This document shows positions 1 to 9,890 of a stretch of DNA of 39,448 nucleotides, in pieces. Location of the stretch: assembly GCA_016124895.1 (NCBI GenBank), contig WGMU01000150.1:1-39448 (forward strand), read 5' to 3'. The first letter of the stretch is position 1, and each line of letters begins with the position of its first letter. The position numbers and the translations under genes were made by a program. The stretch comes from a bacterium (GTDB lineage Bacteria; Planctomycetota; Planctomycetia; Planctomycetales; Planctomycetaceae). The notes below the pieces were generated by a model. The model was not told the origin of the DNA. It ran no database searches and worked only from the letters and a program-made list of their open reading frames with translations.

Positions 1-2
1 GC

Positions 3-635
3 GCCGGCAAGACCACCTGCCTGAGAATCCTCAGCACGGTCCTGCGTCCAACGAGCGGCCGTGCAATTCTGGCCGGCTTCGACGTCGTGACTCACGCGCA
101 GGAAGTTCGTTCGCGCATCGGATTCATGTCGAACAATACGGGCATTTACGATCGCATGACCGCGTGGGAAATGGTCGAGTATTTCGGACGGCTGTACGGC
201 CTGGACGGCGGGCAACTCAACCAGCGCATGGACGAAGTCTTCACCACGCTGCGGATGCACGACTTCCGGGAGATGCTGGGCTCGAAGATGTCGACTGGAA
301 TGAGGCAGAAGGTCTCGATCGCCCGAACGATCATTCACGACCCACCAGTGCTGATCTTCGACGAGCCGACTTCAGGACTCGACGTTCTTGTCGCTCGAAA
401 CGTCCTGGACACAGTTGCGGAGTTGCGCGACGCCGGCAAGTCGATCATTTTCTCAACGCACATCATGACCGAGGTGGAACGCCTGTGTGATCGTGTGGCG
501 GTGATCCATCGCGGCGAGATTCTGGATATCGGTCAGAAGGATGACCTTTGCCAGCGACACGGACAGGATTCGATTGAAGGTCTGTTCTTTGCGTTGATTG
601 ACGAACGCGAGCAACGGGCGGCGGCGAGCGGTTAG
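3..635 (+). CDS. ABC transporter ATP-binding protein (NatA-like), 5' partial
   Basis: This is the cytoplasmic ATPase of an ABC-2 type exporter, cut by the left edge of the window. The visible frame opens inside the Walker A loop (AGKTT, preceded by an incomplete glycine codon). The Walker B segment [11 protein letters not shown] follows at about 348-380, after a degenerate signature ([11 protein letters not shown]) at about 290-322, and the switch His lies in IFSTHIM. The order and spacing are those of an NatA/CcmA-type ATPase, and roughly the first 35-40 residues are missing. The next gene, 68 bp downstream on the same strand, encodes a NatB-type permease, so the two very probably form one exporter. 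Substrate is unknown; the NatA name rests on family resemblance (sodium export in Bacillus) and is not shown here. Confidence 0.9.
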   Translation, partial: AGKTTCLRILSTVLRPTSGRAILAGFDVVTHAQEVRSRIGFMSNNTGIYDRMTAWEMVEYFGRLYGLDGGQLNQRMDEVFTTLRMHDFREMLGSKMSTGMRQKVSIARTIIHDPPVLIFDEPTSGLDVLVARNVLDTVAELRDAGKSIIFSTHIMTEVERLCDRVAVIHRGEILDIGQKDDLCQRHGQDSIEGLFFALIDEREQRAAASG

Positions 636-703
636 CAACTGGCAGTCAGTGGCAATACTCACTTCTCTGGATACTCGACACCGGACTCTGGACTGTTACC
701 CCA

Positions 704-3247
704 ATGGATGTCACCTGGCGCAACGTCCGCCTGATTCTGCTTCGCGAGGTGCGAGATCAGCTCCGCGATCGGCGGACGCTGTTCATGGTGCTGGTGCTGC
801 CGCTGCTTCTGTATCCAGGCCTCGGCGTCGGGATGCTGCAGATGACGCTGCTGGTCAAGGAAGAAGCCCGGCAGGTCGTCGTGCTGGGTGCAGATCAGTT
901 ACCTGAGCCGACGCTGATTGCAAACGGCCGGTTTGAAACCCGCTGGTTTCGCGATGCAGTAACAGCAACAAAGCTCAACGTCCTGACCGATCTGCCTGGC
1001 GATACCGGGAGCACGTCCGGATTAAGCGACGACGCACGGACCGAACTGCTGGAAACCGCGGAACGGCTGAAGAATTACGTCGCGGCGCGAAATGCCATCG
1101 TGCCGAAGCTGGCCCCCTGGGACCGCGAACTGCTCGACGAACTGCCGTCTGTCCAGGCTGCCGAACTCCAGAAAAAATTTGCTGACGGCTGGCAGGCGGG
1201 AGCCATGCCGCCCGCAATCGCCAGGCTCGAAACACGCTACCGCGAGCTGACGCGACTGATCGCGGCTGAGTTTACCGGCAGCAAAATGCACGTGCTCGTG
1301 CTTGTGCCGGATGGATTTGGAGAGAATGTCCGCCGCGTCAACGCATTACTTGGTGGAGATGAGACCGCGCGTCAGGAACTCAACAAACTGCCGCTTCTCC
1401 GTCCGGTCGTCGTTCGAAATCGTGCCGATGATAAGTCAGAAATCGCTTATCGACGGACGCTCGAAGCGATCACGAAATGGGAGCGCCAACTGCTCAGCGA
1501 TCGACTTGCCGAGGCCGGACTGCCGCAGACGGTGCCGGATCCGGTCAACCTGGTCGGCATCGACGTCGCCAGTAAGGACGAAATCGCCGCCAGCGTGTGG
1601 AGCCGTGTCTTCCCGGCGCTGCTGGTCATCATGGCGCTGACGGGAGCGTTTTATCCGGCGGTCGACGTCGCGGCTGGCGAGAAAGAACGCGGGACGATGG
1701 AGACACTGCTGATCTGCCCCGCGACGCGATCGGAGATTGTTGTCGGCAAGTTTCTGACGGTCCTGCTCTTCAGCATGACGACGACACTGCTCAACCTGAT
1801 CAGCATGGGCTTTACGGGGCAGTACATCGTGTCGGCGGCGTCCGGGGCATCCGGCGGGACGCCCGTCATGTCCGATGTCGCGCTGCCGACTGCGATGGCC
1901 ATGTTCTGGATGATCGTTCTGCTGATTCCACTTGCGGCGTTTTTCAGTGCGATCAGCCTTGCCCTGGCGACGTTCGCCCGCAGCAACAAAGAGGGACAGC
2001 ACTATCTGACGCCGCTGTTCATGGTCACGATCGGGATGACAATGTTCTCGATGTCACCGACGATCGAACTGTCGGCCGAAGGCGGGGCATCGCTGTTCTA
2101 CTGCGCGATGCCGATCGTCGGTCCGACGCTGCTGCTCAAGGCGCTGCTGCTCAACCCCGGAGACACGGGGATCCTCGTGTTCGCCCTGCCGGTGCTGATG
2201 TCGAGCATCGGCTACAGCGTGATCGCCCTGTGGTGGGCGGTCGAGCAGTTCAAAAGCGAGGACGTGCTGTTCCGCGAGGCGGAACGCTTCGACGTGAAAG
2301 CATGGCTCCACTACATGCTGCGGGAGAAGGAACCCACTCCGACATCAGGCGAAGCGGCGGCGTGCTTTGTCCTGATGCTGATGCTTCAGTTTCTGTCGAT
2401 CCGGTTTCTGGGCAGCTTTGTCACGGGCGTTACGCCGGAGAATCTCGGCACGAAGGTGATGCAGCTTGCGGTCGTTTCTCAGCTCGCCCTGATGGCCGCG
2501 CCCGCCATCCTGATGGCCCTGCTGCTGACGTCGAGCGTCCGCAGAACACTGAAGCTGACGCTGCCGAGTCTGAGAATTCTGAGCCTGGCCGTCGTCCTGC
2601 CGCTCGTGCTGCATCCCCTGGCGATTGAAGTTCTGGCAAGTCTGAAGCACTTCTTCCCGGAACTTCCGGAGAGTGCCAAAGTCGCGTTCGCCGCAATGTC
2701 CGACACGGACCTGCCACTGATCGTGGTCATCGCCGTCTTCGCTCTGACGCCAGCGATCTGCGAGGAGGTTGCGTTTCGTGGCTTCATTCTGACTGGCTTC
2801 AGTCGCGGCAACCGAGTCACCTCGGCAGTCATCCTGTCGAGTGTCATGTTCGGGATCATCCACATGGTGCCACAGCAGGTCTTCAACGCCACGCTGCTGG
2901 GACTCGTACTCGGACTGCTCGCCGTACGCAGCGGCAGCCTGCTGCCGGGAGTCCTGTTCCATCTGATCTTCAACAGTCTGGCCGTCTTTCATGGACAGGC
3001 CGGCGCCGAGTGGAGCAAGTCGACACCGGAATGGCTGCAATCCGATCTGGCGAACTGGTTTGTGACGATTCACGAGGGCATGCTGCGCTATAACTTCCTG
3101 ACGCTGGCCGTCTGCGCCGTAATCGCCTTCGTCCTGATCCGCAGCCTGATCAAGCTCCCGGGCACTGCGATGGCAACTGCGGAGAAATCAATCGTTCCCT
3201 CGCCAGCGCCACGGAGTGAATCCAGAAGTTCAGTGAATTCGCCGTGA
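704..3247 (+). CDS. ABC-2 permease (NatB-like) fused to CPBP intramembrane protease
   Basis: An 847-residue membrane protein with two modules. The N-terminal part (about 1-520) has the ABC-2/NatB layout: one span near residues 24-50, a large extracytoplasmic region to about 305, then a bundle of spans including the GEKERGTMETLL segment typical of NatB. The C-terminal part (about 620-800) is a CPBP (CAAX protease/bacteriocin-processing, Abi) domain with its three motifs: EEVAFRG near 686, FGIIH near 716 and HLIFN near 752, so the glutamates and histidines of the active site are kept. It follows the ATPase at 3-635 by 68 bp, so the pair probably works as one transporter. The start is ATG at 704, with no obvious Shine-Dalgarno. 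The fusion recurs in planctomycetes as far as I recall; the protease substrate is unknown. Confidence 0.88.
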   Translation: MDVTWRNVRLILLREVRDQLRDRRTLFMVLVLPLLLYPGLGVGMLQMTLLVKEEARQVVVLGADQLPEPTLIANGRFETRWFRDAVTATKLNVLTDLPGDTGSTSGLSDDARTELLETAERLKNYVAARNAIVPKLAPWDRELLDELPSVQAAELQKKFADGWQAGAMPPAIARLETRYRELTRLIAAEFTGSKMHVLVLVPDGFGENVRRVNALLGGDETARQELNKLPLLRPVVVRNRADDKSEIAYRRTLEAITKWERQLLSDRLAEAGLPQTVPDPVNLVGIDVASKDEIAASVWSRVFPALLVIMALTGAFYPAVDVAAGEKERGTMETLLICPATRSEIVVGKFLTVLLFSMTTTLLNLISMGFTGQYIVSAASGASGGTPVMSDVALPTAMAMFWMIVLLIPLAAFFSAISLALATFARSNKEGQHYLTPLFMVTIGMTMFSMSPTIELSAEGGASLFYCAMPIVGPTLLLKALLLNPGDTGILVFALPVLMSSIGYSVIALWWAVEQFKSEDVLFREAERFDVKAWLHYMLREKEPTPTSGEAAACFVLMLMLQFLSIRFLGSFVTGVTPENLGTKVMQLAVVSQLALMAAPAILMALLLTSSVRRTLKLTLPSLRILSLAVVLPLVLHPLAIEVLASLKHFFPELPESAKVAFAAMSDTDLPLIVVIAVFALTPAICEEVAFRGFILTGFSRGNRVTSAVILSSVMFGIIHMVPQQVFNATLLGLVLGLLAVRSGSLLPGVLFHLIFNSLAVFHGQAGAEWSKSTPEWLQSDLANWFVTIHEGMLRYNFLTLAVCAVIAFVLIRSLIKLPGTAMATAEKSIVPSPAPRSESRSSVNSP

Positions 3248-3418
3248 AGCCGGGCCTCGATGGGAAATGTGGCGCTCCACAAAAGCCGAACCGGGCATTA
3301 TCGTGCGTGTCCCTGCGGGTCGGCTGTCCGTTGGTCCGACGCCCTGAACGGTCGTGATGATCGCCCAGTGCCGCTCCGCAGGCAGCGTCTGTGAGTCTCT
3401 GATTTGAGGAGCTTGCTT

Positions 3419-4015
3419 ATGACGGCGGGAGTGCTGACACGTCCGACTCTGGTCCTGAATCGCAACTGGCAACCGGTCAGTGTGGCGACGGTGGCCCGGA
3501 CTCTGGTGAAGCTCTGGAACGGTTCGGCACGCGTTGTCGACCCGGACGATTACCAGCTCTACGAGTGGGCTGACTGGACGCGTCTGGAGCCTTCAGCCGA
3601 CGAACCGTTTATCCAGTGCGCGACGTTTCGACTCAAGGTTCCGGAAGTCATCGCGCTGACACACTACGACCGCCTGCCGAAGCGATCGGTTGCGTTCAGC
3701 CGCCGTAACCTGTTCAAGCGGGATCGCTTCACGTGTCAGTACTGCGGGCGCCGGCCAGGCAGCGAAGAGCTGACGATCGACCACGTGATGCCCAAGTCGC
3801 ACGGCGGCACAACCAACTGGACGAACTGCGTCGTCGCCTGTGTTGACTGCAATTCGCGCAAGGCCGACCGCACTCCCGAGCAGGCGCACATGCCGCTGCG
3901 CAAAGCCCCCGCTCAGCCGAAATGGAAACCGTTCTACGCGTCCCAGGGCGTGCGCATTGACAGTTGGTCAAAGTTCGTCAGTGAGGTCTACTGGAACGTC
4001 GAACTGGAAGACTGA
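3419..4015 (+). CDS. HNH endonuclease family protein
   Basis: A 198-residue protein with an HNH nuclease fold in its C-terminal half. The motif region runs CQYCG...LTIDHVMPKSHGG...NCVVACVDCNSRK: two CxxC zinc pairs flank the catalytic IDH histidine and the N of the central strand. The N-terminal half (LVLNRNWQPV...) is the usual leader of stand-alone bacterial HNH proteins of this type. The ATG at 3419 is preferred over the in-frame TTG at 3404 because GAGGAG at 3406-3411 lies seven bases ahead of it. Neighbours give no restriction-modification or intein context, so the biological role is open. It converges on the Tat-signal gene at 4052-4453. Confidence 0.88.
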   Translation: MTAGVLTRPTLVLNRNWQPVSVATVARTLVKLWNGSARVVDPDDYQLYEWADWTRLEPSADEPFIQCATFRLKVPEVIALTHYDRLPKRSVAFSRRNLFKRDRFTCQYCGRRPGSEELTIDHVMPKSHGGTTNWTNCVVACVDCNSRKADRTPEQAHMPLRKAPAQPKWKPFYASQGVRIDSWSKFVSEVYWNVELED

Positions 4016-4051
4016 CAGCGGACCACCCGCTGTTCCCGGTTTGCTTTTCAC

Positions 4052-4453
4052 TCACTCGCCGTCGAACGCCCGAAACACGAGCCCCGGCTCGTCGGCGTTG
4101 TCGAGTGGAAACTCCGCCAGCGTCTTCGACCGCCGCAGATCTGATTGAATGTCGCTGAGAATTCCGCGGAGCGCAGCCTCGTCCAGACGTTCGTCCGGAT
4201 AACGCTTGAGGATCAGACTAAGCATCCAGACGGCTTCCGGGACTTCCTGAGATCCGGGCGTCAATTCGGAGGGGGCATTCGTTTTATCTCCCGCTTCTGC
4301 ATCTGCAGGTGGAGTCTTGTTCGCCGGCTTCGAGTGATCCGCAACAGCCTCGCCTGGCAATGTTTTTCCCTGAGCGGACGCTGCCGTAGCCAGCGCAGAC
4401 AGTGCGGCGAGACTCAAACCGAATTCACGTCGCGACACAAACGGATCTGGCAT
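4052..4453 (-). CDS. small exported protein with twin-arginine signal
   Basis: A 133-residue protein that I do not recognise as a family. The N-terminus (SRREF, then a hydrophobic stretch rich in Ala and Leu ending AASA) reads as a Tat signal peptide with the paired arginines at residues 8-9. A Lys/Pro/Ala/Glu-rich linker of about 40 residues follows, then a compact helical C-terminal region (about 75-133) containing LILKRYPDERLDEAALRGIL. AGGAA lies six to seven bases upstream of the ATG, supporting this start. The C-terminal part may pair with a cofactor-bearing partner, but no such gene is adjacent. It is divergent from the His-rich lipoprotein gene at 4719. Confidence 0.7.
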   Translation of the reverse strand: MPDPFVSRREFGLSLAALSALATAASAQGKTLPGEAVADHSKPANKTPPADAEAGDKTNAPSELTPGSQEVPEAVWMLSLILKRYPDERLDEAALRGILSDIQSDLRRSKTLAEFPLDNADEPGLVFRAFDGE

Positions 4454-4718
4454 GAATTCTTCCTGGTCGCAATGAAAGTCGCGTTAAAGCCGGACGATTT
4501 GGGCAGGCAGTTCTACGGCAGATCGTAAAGCCTTCGCCCGTACCAGCGAAGTCGCATCAAGCCCGTTCCGGCCTCCGCCCCCCCTGCTGCCGACTCCACT
4601 GGTTCATCCCGTTCCATCCCCTTCCCCAGCAGTTATAACTCCCGTTTCCAAACTTTTTGCGCTGGCGGCACGTGTCGACAGCGATCATACGCAGACATCT
4701 GTTTCAGGAGACGACCCG

Positions 4719-5453
4719 ATGAAAACGCAACGAACGCTGCAACTGATTTCCGCCGCTCTAATCAGCGTCGGCCTGCTCGGCTGTGCTGACAGCGGCAGCG
4801 ATTATCAGCAGGTCACGCCGGAAGCTGCGAAAGCCGCGGCGGACTCGCATGACCATGATCACGCGCACGCTCACGGCCCGAACGGCGGCGATCTCGTCGA
4901 ACTCGGCGATCACAGTATTCATGCGGAAGTTGTCTTCGACGAAGGAACGGGCAAGCTCGATGTTTACCTGCTCGGCGAAGACGCAAAGACGGCTCACCCG
5001 GTCGCACTGACCGATCTGACCCTGAGCTTCGCACACGGCGACGAATCTGAGGACTTCACACTTGCCGCGGCACCGCTCGATGGCGAACCAGAAGGCCAGA
5101 GTTCGCGGTTCTCACTGACAAACTCAGAGATCGTGGAGGAATTCCACGAGCACTCCGAAGGCGCGAACCTGCACTTCACGCTCAACGGCAAGGATTACAA
5201 AGGCGCCGTTCACCATCACCACGACCACGCGGACCATGATCATGCTGATCACGCCCACGCGGACGGACATAGTGACGCGGTGCATGCTGACCACGATCAC
5301 GCCGCAGATGACAAAAAGGGCGCCGCCAGCAGTGACGGTCACAAAGATGAAGCTGCCCGGAACGATAGCGCCGCATCGGCTGCCGAAACAAAAGGCGACG
5401 AAGCCGCTGCCGCCACCGACAAGAAACAGGAAACCGAAGTTGTCGAAGAATAA
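4719..5453 (+). CDS. histidine-rich lipoprotein, probable metal binding
   Basis: A 244-residue predicted lipoprotein. The signal peptide ends in the lipobox LLGC with Cys22 as the lipidated residue. Two His/Asp clusters stand out: HDHDHAHAHGPNGG at about 44-57 and a long HHHHDHADHDHADHAH tract at about 165-180, continuing with further His-Asp pairs to about 194. Between them is a folded beta-rich region (about 58-160). The C-terminal 50 residues are Lys/Glu/Ala-rich and look disordered. Such tracts bind Zn, Ni, Cu or Co in known proteins, so a periplasmic or surface metal-buffering role is likely; the metal is unknown. AGGAGA at 4706-4711 sits seven bases before the ATG. No metal transporter lies beside it in this window. 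Confidence 0.8.
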   Translation: MKTQRTLQLISAALISVGLLGCADSGSDYQQVTPEAAKAAADSHDHDHAHAHGPNGGDLVELGDHSIHAEVVFDEGTGKLDVYLLGEDAKTAHPVALTDLTLSFAHGDESEDFTLAAAPLDGEPEGQSSRFSLTNSEIVEEFHEHSEGANLHFTLNGKDYKGAVHHHHDHADHDHADHAHADGHSDAVHADHDHAADDKKGAASSDGHKDEAARNDSAASAAETKGDEAAAATDKKQETEVVEE

Positions 5454-5654
5454 CGACCGAGAGTTCTCTCGAACTGTCAGGCACTGACTCATTCAGTCCG
5501 CGAGCGGCATTACGGCGAAGTGGCGAATTGTTGACCAGAAGCGGCGGAGATTTCACCGGATCGCAAGTCGCCAGCGCGTCGCTGTAAGCAGATAGTCTCT
5601 TCATTAGTTTCTCTGAGTTCCGACGACCTGTCCCAGTATTCAACGAGCCCTCTC

Positions 5655-6773
5655 ATGCCTGCCATCAAATCGCTGTCGCGTTGCCTGATCTGCGTCTTCT
5701 GCGTGTCGAGTCTGCTGACCTCTGCCTCCGTCGTGACTTCCGCTGCTGACGGAGCCGATCCTGCAATGATCCAGCAGGCTCGACAGAAAGCCGTGCAGTT
5801 TCTGAAAGTCGCTCAGGCGTCAGACGGAAGCTGGACGTCGCCCAACATTCCGGGCATCGCCGGTCTGGCCGTTTACTCGCTGCTGGAAAGCGGCGTTCCT
5901 GCTGATGACGCTTCGGTCGCTCGCGGACTGAAGTTTCTGGAATCGCTGAAGCACGAAGACGGCGGCATCTACTACGCGAAGTCGACACACCGTAATTACG
6001 AAACGAGCATCGCGCTGCTGGCGTTCGTCGCCGCGAATACGGACGGCCGGTATGACGACACGATCCACAAGGCCGAGAAGTTCCTCCGCGGTCTGCAGTG
6101 GGACGAAGACGAAGACAAAAAGCCGGAAGACCCTTACTTCGGAGGCGCCGGCTACGGTGGCCATCAGCGGCCGGACCTGTCCAACACAACGTTCCTGATG
6201 GAAGCACTCAAATCGGCTGGCGTCGCGGCAGACGATCCGGCGATGCAGAAAGCACTGACCTTTGTCTCGCGCTGTCAGAACCTTGAGTCCGAGCACAACA
6301 ACACGCCATTTGCCGCGAAGGTCAACGATGGCGGCTTCTACTACTCGCCCGCGGCTGGCGGTTCGTCCCAGGCCGGCATGACGGCGACAGGCGGACTGCG
6401 ATCTTACGCGAGCATGACGTATGCCGGCCTGAAAAGCATGATCTACGCAGGGGTGAAAAAGGACGACCCGCGAGTCAAAGCCGCGCTTGCGTGGATTCAG
6501 AAGTTCTACGCGCTGAACGAAAACCCCGGCATGGGGCTGCAGGGCCTGTTCTACTACTACCACACGTTCGCGAAGTCGCTGTCCGTACTGCAGATCGATG
6601 AACTCGAAGACGCGGATGGCCATAAACACAACTGGCGTCAGGAACTCGTCGACAAACTTGTGTCAACGCAGAAGCCCAACGGAAGCTGGGTCAATCAAGC
6701 CGATCGCTGGTACGAAGGCGACCCGAATCTCGTCACAGCCTACGCCCTGCTGGCGCTCGCGTACTGCGAGTAG
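5655..6773 (+). CDS. secreted prenyltransferase/squalene-cyclase-like repeat protein
   Basis: A 372-residue protein with a Sec-type signal peptide (about 1-31, ending TSAAD). The mature part is built from alpha/alpha-barrel repeats of the squalene cyclase and prenyltransferase superfamily. The QW-like motifs are visible: QASDGSW at 54-60, KHEDGGIYY near 98, a GGF segment (NDGGFYYSP) near 224 and QKPNGSW near the C-terminus. The DxDD motif of true cyclases is not seen, so it is probably not a triterpene cyclase. Such exported repeat proteins are common in planctomycetes with unknown function. The gene stands alone, 201 bp after the lipoprotein gene, and converges on asnS. The Shine-Dalgarno is weak. 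Confidence 0.8.
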   Translation: MPAIKSLSRCLICVFCVSSLLTSASVVTSAADGADPAMIQQARQKAVQFLKVAQASDGSWTSPNIPGIAGLAVYSLLESGVPADDASVARGLKFLESLKHEDGGIYYAKSTHRNYETSIALLAFVAANTDGRYDDTIHKAEKFLRGLQWDEDEDKKPEDPYFGGAGYGGHQRPDLSNTTFLMEALKSAGVAADDPAMQKALTFVSRCQNLESEHNNTPFAAKVNDGGFYYSPAAGGSSQAGMTATGGLRSYASMTYAGLKSMIYAGVKKDDPRVKAALAWIQKFYALNENPGMGLQGLFYYYHTFAKSLSVLQIDELEDADGHKHNWRQELVDKLVSTQKPNGSWVNQADRWYEGDPNLVTAYALLALAYCE

Positions 6774-6883
6774 AGCAGTCCAGAGGCCCGCCGTGTCCGC
6801 GCTCAGCGTCGATTTCCAGACCTCGCGCCTATACTCTGTGTGGGCACGCTGTTTCCGACGCTCCGCATCGAGTCTGTGAAGGT

Positions 6884-6898
6884 GGACGCAGAGCGTCC
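6884..6898. terminator. hairpin between convergent genes
   Basis: A perfect 6-bp stem (GGACGC/GCGTCC) closes a 3-base loop in the 163-bp gap between the convergent squalene-cyclase-like gene and asnS. There is no U-run on either side, so intrinsic termination is uncertain; it could serve as a 3' end stabiliser for either transcript. Confidence 0.3.
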
Positions 6899-6936
6899 GG
6901 CGTGCGTTCTCAGTCGGAGCGCAGGAACGAGTTTCG

Positions 6937-8325
6937 TCAGAACTCGGCGCTCTTGGGTACTCGGTGGAACGGGATGCAGTCGCGGATGTTCTGCATTCCG
7001 GTGACGAGTTGAATCAGTCGCTCGAAACCGAGGCCGAAGCCCGAATGCGGGACGGTGCCGTAGCGGCGGAGATCGCAATACCACCAGTAGTCCTGTGGGT
7101 TGAGTCCGCATTCGGTCATGCGGGCTTCGAGGACGTCGAGACGTTCCTCACGCTGGCTGCCGCCGATGATATCGCCCACGCGCGGCACCAGCACGTCCAT
7201 TGCCCGGACAGTTTTCCCGTCGTCGTTACAGCGCATGTAGAACGGCTTAATCGTCCGCGGATAGTCGTGCAGAATGACCGGCTGTTTGAAGTGCTGCTCG
7301 GTCAGCCAGCGTTCGTGTTCGGACTGCAGGTCGCAACCCCACTCGACGGCGTACTCGAATTTCTGACCACTCTGCAGCAGCAGGTCGACGGCTTCGGTAT
7401 ACGGCAGGCGGATGAAGTCGTTCTCGGTGATGTTCCGCAGCGTGTCGAGTACGGTCTTGTCGATTCGCTGATTGAAGAATTCCATATCGTCGCCGCAGCG
7501 TTCGAGCACCGCGCCGATCACGTGCCGAATGAAGGCTTCGGCGAGTTCCATATTGTCAGTGAGTTCGTAAAACGGCATCTCCGGTTCGACCATCCAGAAC
7601 TCGGCGAGATGGCGGGTCGTGTTCGAGTTCTCCGCGCGGAACGTCGGTCCGAACGTATAACAGTCGCCGACCGAGCACGCGAAGATTTCCGCTTCGAGCT
7701 GCCCGCTGACAGTCAGTGAGGCGTGTTTGCCGAAAAAGTCCTGCGCGTAATTGATCTGCGTCTGAATTTCGGCGATGCGTTCAAGGTTGAGTGTCGTGAC
7801 CGTAAACATCTGCCCGGCACCTTCGCAGTCGCTGGTCGTGATCACCGGCGTCTGGATGTAGTAGAAGCCGCGCGACTGAAAGAACTCGTGAATCGCCGTC
7901 GCCGCTGTGTTGCGCACGCGCGTGATCGCGCCGAACGTATTCGTACGCGGCCGCAGATGGGCGATCTCCCGGAGAAACTCAAAGCTGTGTCCCTTTTTCT
8001 GCAGCGGATAACTGTCGGCCGGTGCGGTACCGAGCACGCAAAACTCGGAGGCCTGCAGTTCAACTCGCTGCCCTTTGCCCGGCGAATCTTTCACTTCGCC
8101 GGTGATCGAGACACTCGCTCCAGTCGTCGCGTCCTTAATGGTGTCGTAGCCGGTGGCTGAGGAGTCGACGACAACCTGGAGCCCCTTGAAGCAACTGCCG
8201 TCGTTCACTTCCAGAAACGAAAAGTCCTGTTTCGAGTCACGTCGCGTACGCACCCAGCCCCGTACGTTCACAATCTCGCCAGGTTGCGATTCGTTCAGCA
8301 CCTGCGCAATTCGAGTTCGCAACAT
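6937..8325 (-). CDS. asnS: asparaginyl-tRNA synthetase
   Basis: A 462-residue class IIb aminoacyl-tRNA synthetase that charges tRNA-Asn, close in length to the E. coli enzyme (466). The N-terminal OB-fold anticodon-binding domain (about 1-110) contains [14 protein letters not shown]. The catalytic core shows motif 2 at about 229-248 ([16 protein letters not shown]) and motif 3 near 427-441 ([15 protein letters not shown]). Recognition as AsnS rather than AspS or LysS rests on the [15 protein letters not shown] sequence, typical of AsnS, and the short insertion region. AAGGAG lies six bases upstream of the ATG. The gene is 96 bp downstream of the GspE-type gene; a hairpin in the gap suggests separate transcripts. 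Confidence 0.97.
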   Translation of the reverse strand: MLRTRIAQVLNESQPGEIVNVRGWVRTRRDSKQDFSFLEVNDGSCFKGLQVVVDSSATGYDTIKDATTGASVSITGEVKDSPGKGQRVELQASEFCVLGTAPADSYPLQKKGHSFEFLREIAHLRPRTNTFGAITRVRNTAATAIHEFFQSRGFYYIQTPVITTSDCEGAGQMFTVTTLNLERIAEIQTQINYAQDFFGKHASLTVSGQLEAEIFACSVGDCYTFGPTFRAENSNTTRHLAEFWMVEPEMPFYELTDNMELAEAFIRHVIGAVLERCGDDMEFFNQRIDKTVLDTLRNITENDFIRLPYTEAVDLLLQSGQKFEYAVEWGCDLQSEHERWLTEQHFKQPVILHDYPRTIKPFYMRCNDDGKTVRAMDVLVPRVGDIIGGSQREERLDVLEARMTECGLNPQDYWWYCDLRRYGTVPHSGFGLGFERLIQLVTGMQNIRDCIPFHRVPKSAEF

Positions 8326-8353
8326 CTGTCGCTCCTTCAGTTCACACGCGCAT

Positions 8354-8371
8354 CCCGATCACTCAATCGGG
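8354..8371. terminator. hairpin between gspE-like gene and asnS
   Basis: CCCGAT and ATCGGG form a perfect 6-bp stem around a 6-base loop in the 96-bp gap after the GspE-type gene. The minus strand lacks a following T-tract, so this is a weak terminator candidate. Confidence 0.35.
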
Positions 8372-8421
8372 CTTTCCCACCAGTTAGATTCGACATGTTA
8401 CGGGCTGGTGACGATGACAGG

Positions 8422-9720
8422 TCAGATCGAAAACGCCGTGAGCAGGCGGAAGAATTCTTCCAGCGACGTTTCGCCGCGCAGAACCTTGTGCCGTGCGGCC
8501 TCTTCCAGAGTGACCAGGCCTTCGCTCATGGCGATCTCGCGCAGATCATCCTGACCGCTGTGTCGCAACACGGCCTGCCGCAGTTTTGGAGTCATCGAAA
8601 AGACCTCGAACACGCCCGTACGGCCGGAGTAGCCGGTCGAGAAACAGTTGTCGCAGCCACGTCCTCGCGACAGCTCGACAGTGGCAGCCTCTTCCGGCGT
8701 GAGCTTCAGTGCCGCCTGTGCCATCTCATCCGGCTTGTACGTCTCCCGGCATTCGGGACAGATGCGCCGCAGCAGTCGCTGAGCAATGACACATTTGACG
8801 GCGTCAACAATAAACATTGGTGGCACACCGAGTTCGCGGAACACGTCGATCGTCGCCAGTGCGTCACTCGCATGCAGTGTCGAAAGAACTGTCACGCCGG
8901 TCAGGCCCGCACGCACGCCGATCTGAGCGGTCTCTGGATCGCGGATCTCGCCGATCATCATCACGTCCGGATCCTGACGCAGCACACCGCGGAGCGCTTT
9001 GACGAACGTGAAATCGATCTTCGGGTCGATCTGAATCTGATTGACGCCGTCGAGATGCCGCTCGACGGGATCTTCAATCGTGACCACGCTGTCCGTCGGT
9101 CGGTTCCGCAGAGTCAGGCAACTGTACATCGTCGTGCTCTTACCTGAACCGACCGGACCGACCGAGAGCAGAACCCCGTATGGGATGTTGACCATCTTTC
9201 GGACGCGTTCGAGCTGATCCGCTTCAAAGCCGAGCTGATCAAGTTGCGTGAACTGGTCGTCGTCCGGCATCAGTCGCAGGACCAACCGCTCACCGTAAAT
9301 CGTCGGGCCACCACCGACGCGGACGTCTCGCTTATGCTTGAGCACCGCCTGCGAAATGTGACCGTCCTGAGCGAAACGCCGCTCGGTAATGTCCATGCCG
9401 GACATGATTTTGAGCCGCGAAACCACTTGTGCCGTCAGATTCTGCGGCAGTTCCAGGACGTCGTGCAGCATCCCGTCGACTCGGAGTCGGACGCGCAGAC
9501 CAACCGGAGTCGGGTCGAAATGGATATCCGTCGCGTTGAGCTGAAACGCCCGTTCGAGCAGCAGGTCGACCAGCGGACCCGGCCCGACAACGTCGACCAG
9601 TTCGCGAAGCTCTTCCTGGAGTGCCCTCTGGCGAATTTCCAGATGTCGCTGACTGTGACTTGTGCTGTCAGCGGGGGTGGTCGTTGTGGCGACGGTGTCC
9701 TGACTCGCTTCCGTTCCCAT
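8422..9720 (-). CDS. GspE/PulE/PilB-type secretion ATPase
   Basis: A 432-residue cytoplasmic hexameric ATPase of the type II secretion / type IV pilus superfamily. Visible motifs: Walker [10 protein letters not shown] at 188-196, an Asp box (VVTIEDPVE) near 213-220, Walker B-type [11 protein letters not shown] at about 251-261, the His box (STLHASDA) near 280-287, and a zinc-binding tetracysteine (CPEC near 321, CDNC near 356). It is shorter than PilB (about 560) because the long N-terminal domain is reduced to about 45 residues. The start at 9720 is chosen because AGGAGG lies five bases upstream; an in-frame ATG 42 bp earlier lacks one. No other pilus or T2SS core genes are adjacent, though an ExeA-type ATPase lies at 33.2 kb. 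Confidence 0.93.
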   Translation of the reverse strand: MGTEASQDTVATTTTPADSTSHSQRHLEIRQRALQEELRELVDVVGPGPLVDLLLERAFQLNATDIHFDPTPVGLRVRLRVDGMLHDVLELPQNLTAQVVSRLKIMSGMDITERRFAQDGHISQAVLKHKRDVRVGGGPTIYGERLVLRLMPDDDQFTQLDQLGFEADQLERVRKMVNIPYGVLLSVGPVGSGKSTTMYSCLTLRNRPTDSVVTIEDPVERHLDGVNQIQIDPKIDFTFVKALRGVLRQDPDVMMIGEIRDPETAQIGVRAGLTGVTVLSTLHASDALATIDVFRELGVPPMFIVDAVKCVIAQRLLRRICPECRETYKPDEMAQAALKLTPEEAATVELSRGRGCDNCFSTGYSGRTGVFEVFSMTPKLRQAVLRHSGQDDLREIAMSEGLVTLEEAARHKVLRGETSLEEFFRLLTAFSI

Positions 9721-9890
9721 GAGTGCCTCCTGACGGCTGGTCTCGAAGCTGTGAATCGTCAATCGTCTATTCTGACCGAAAACCTGAAATACCGATCCCA
9801 GGCAACCGGGTTTTCGAGTCTTGTCATTCAGCCAGTTCTGCTATTTGCAAGCGTCACCCTGCGAGGCTTCCTTCCGTCCCTGCCAGGCAG

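Noticed and set aside
1597-2628. 343-codon plus-strand frame inside the permease-CPBP gene.
   Set aside because: Arg/Asp-rich out-of-frame shadow with no protein features.
5458-5471. CGAGAGTTCTCTCG palindrome just after the His-rich lipoprotein gene.
   Set aside because: The loop would be only two bases and no T-tract follows, so it is not a convincing terminator or operator.
6964-8160. Two long plus-strand open frames across asnS.
   Set aside because: Antisense frames produced by GC-rich codon bias; asnS on the minus strand has full-length class II synthetase motifs.
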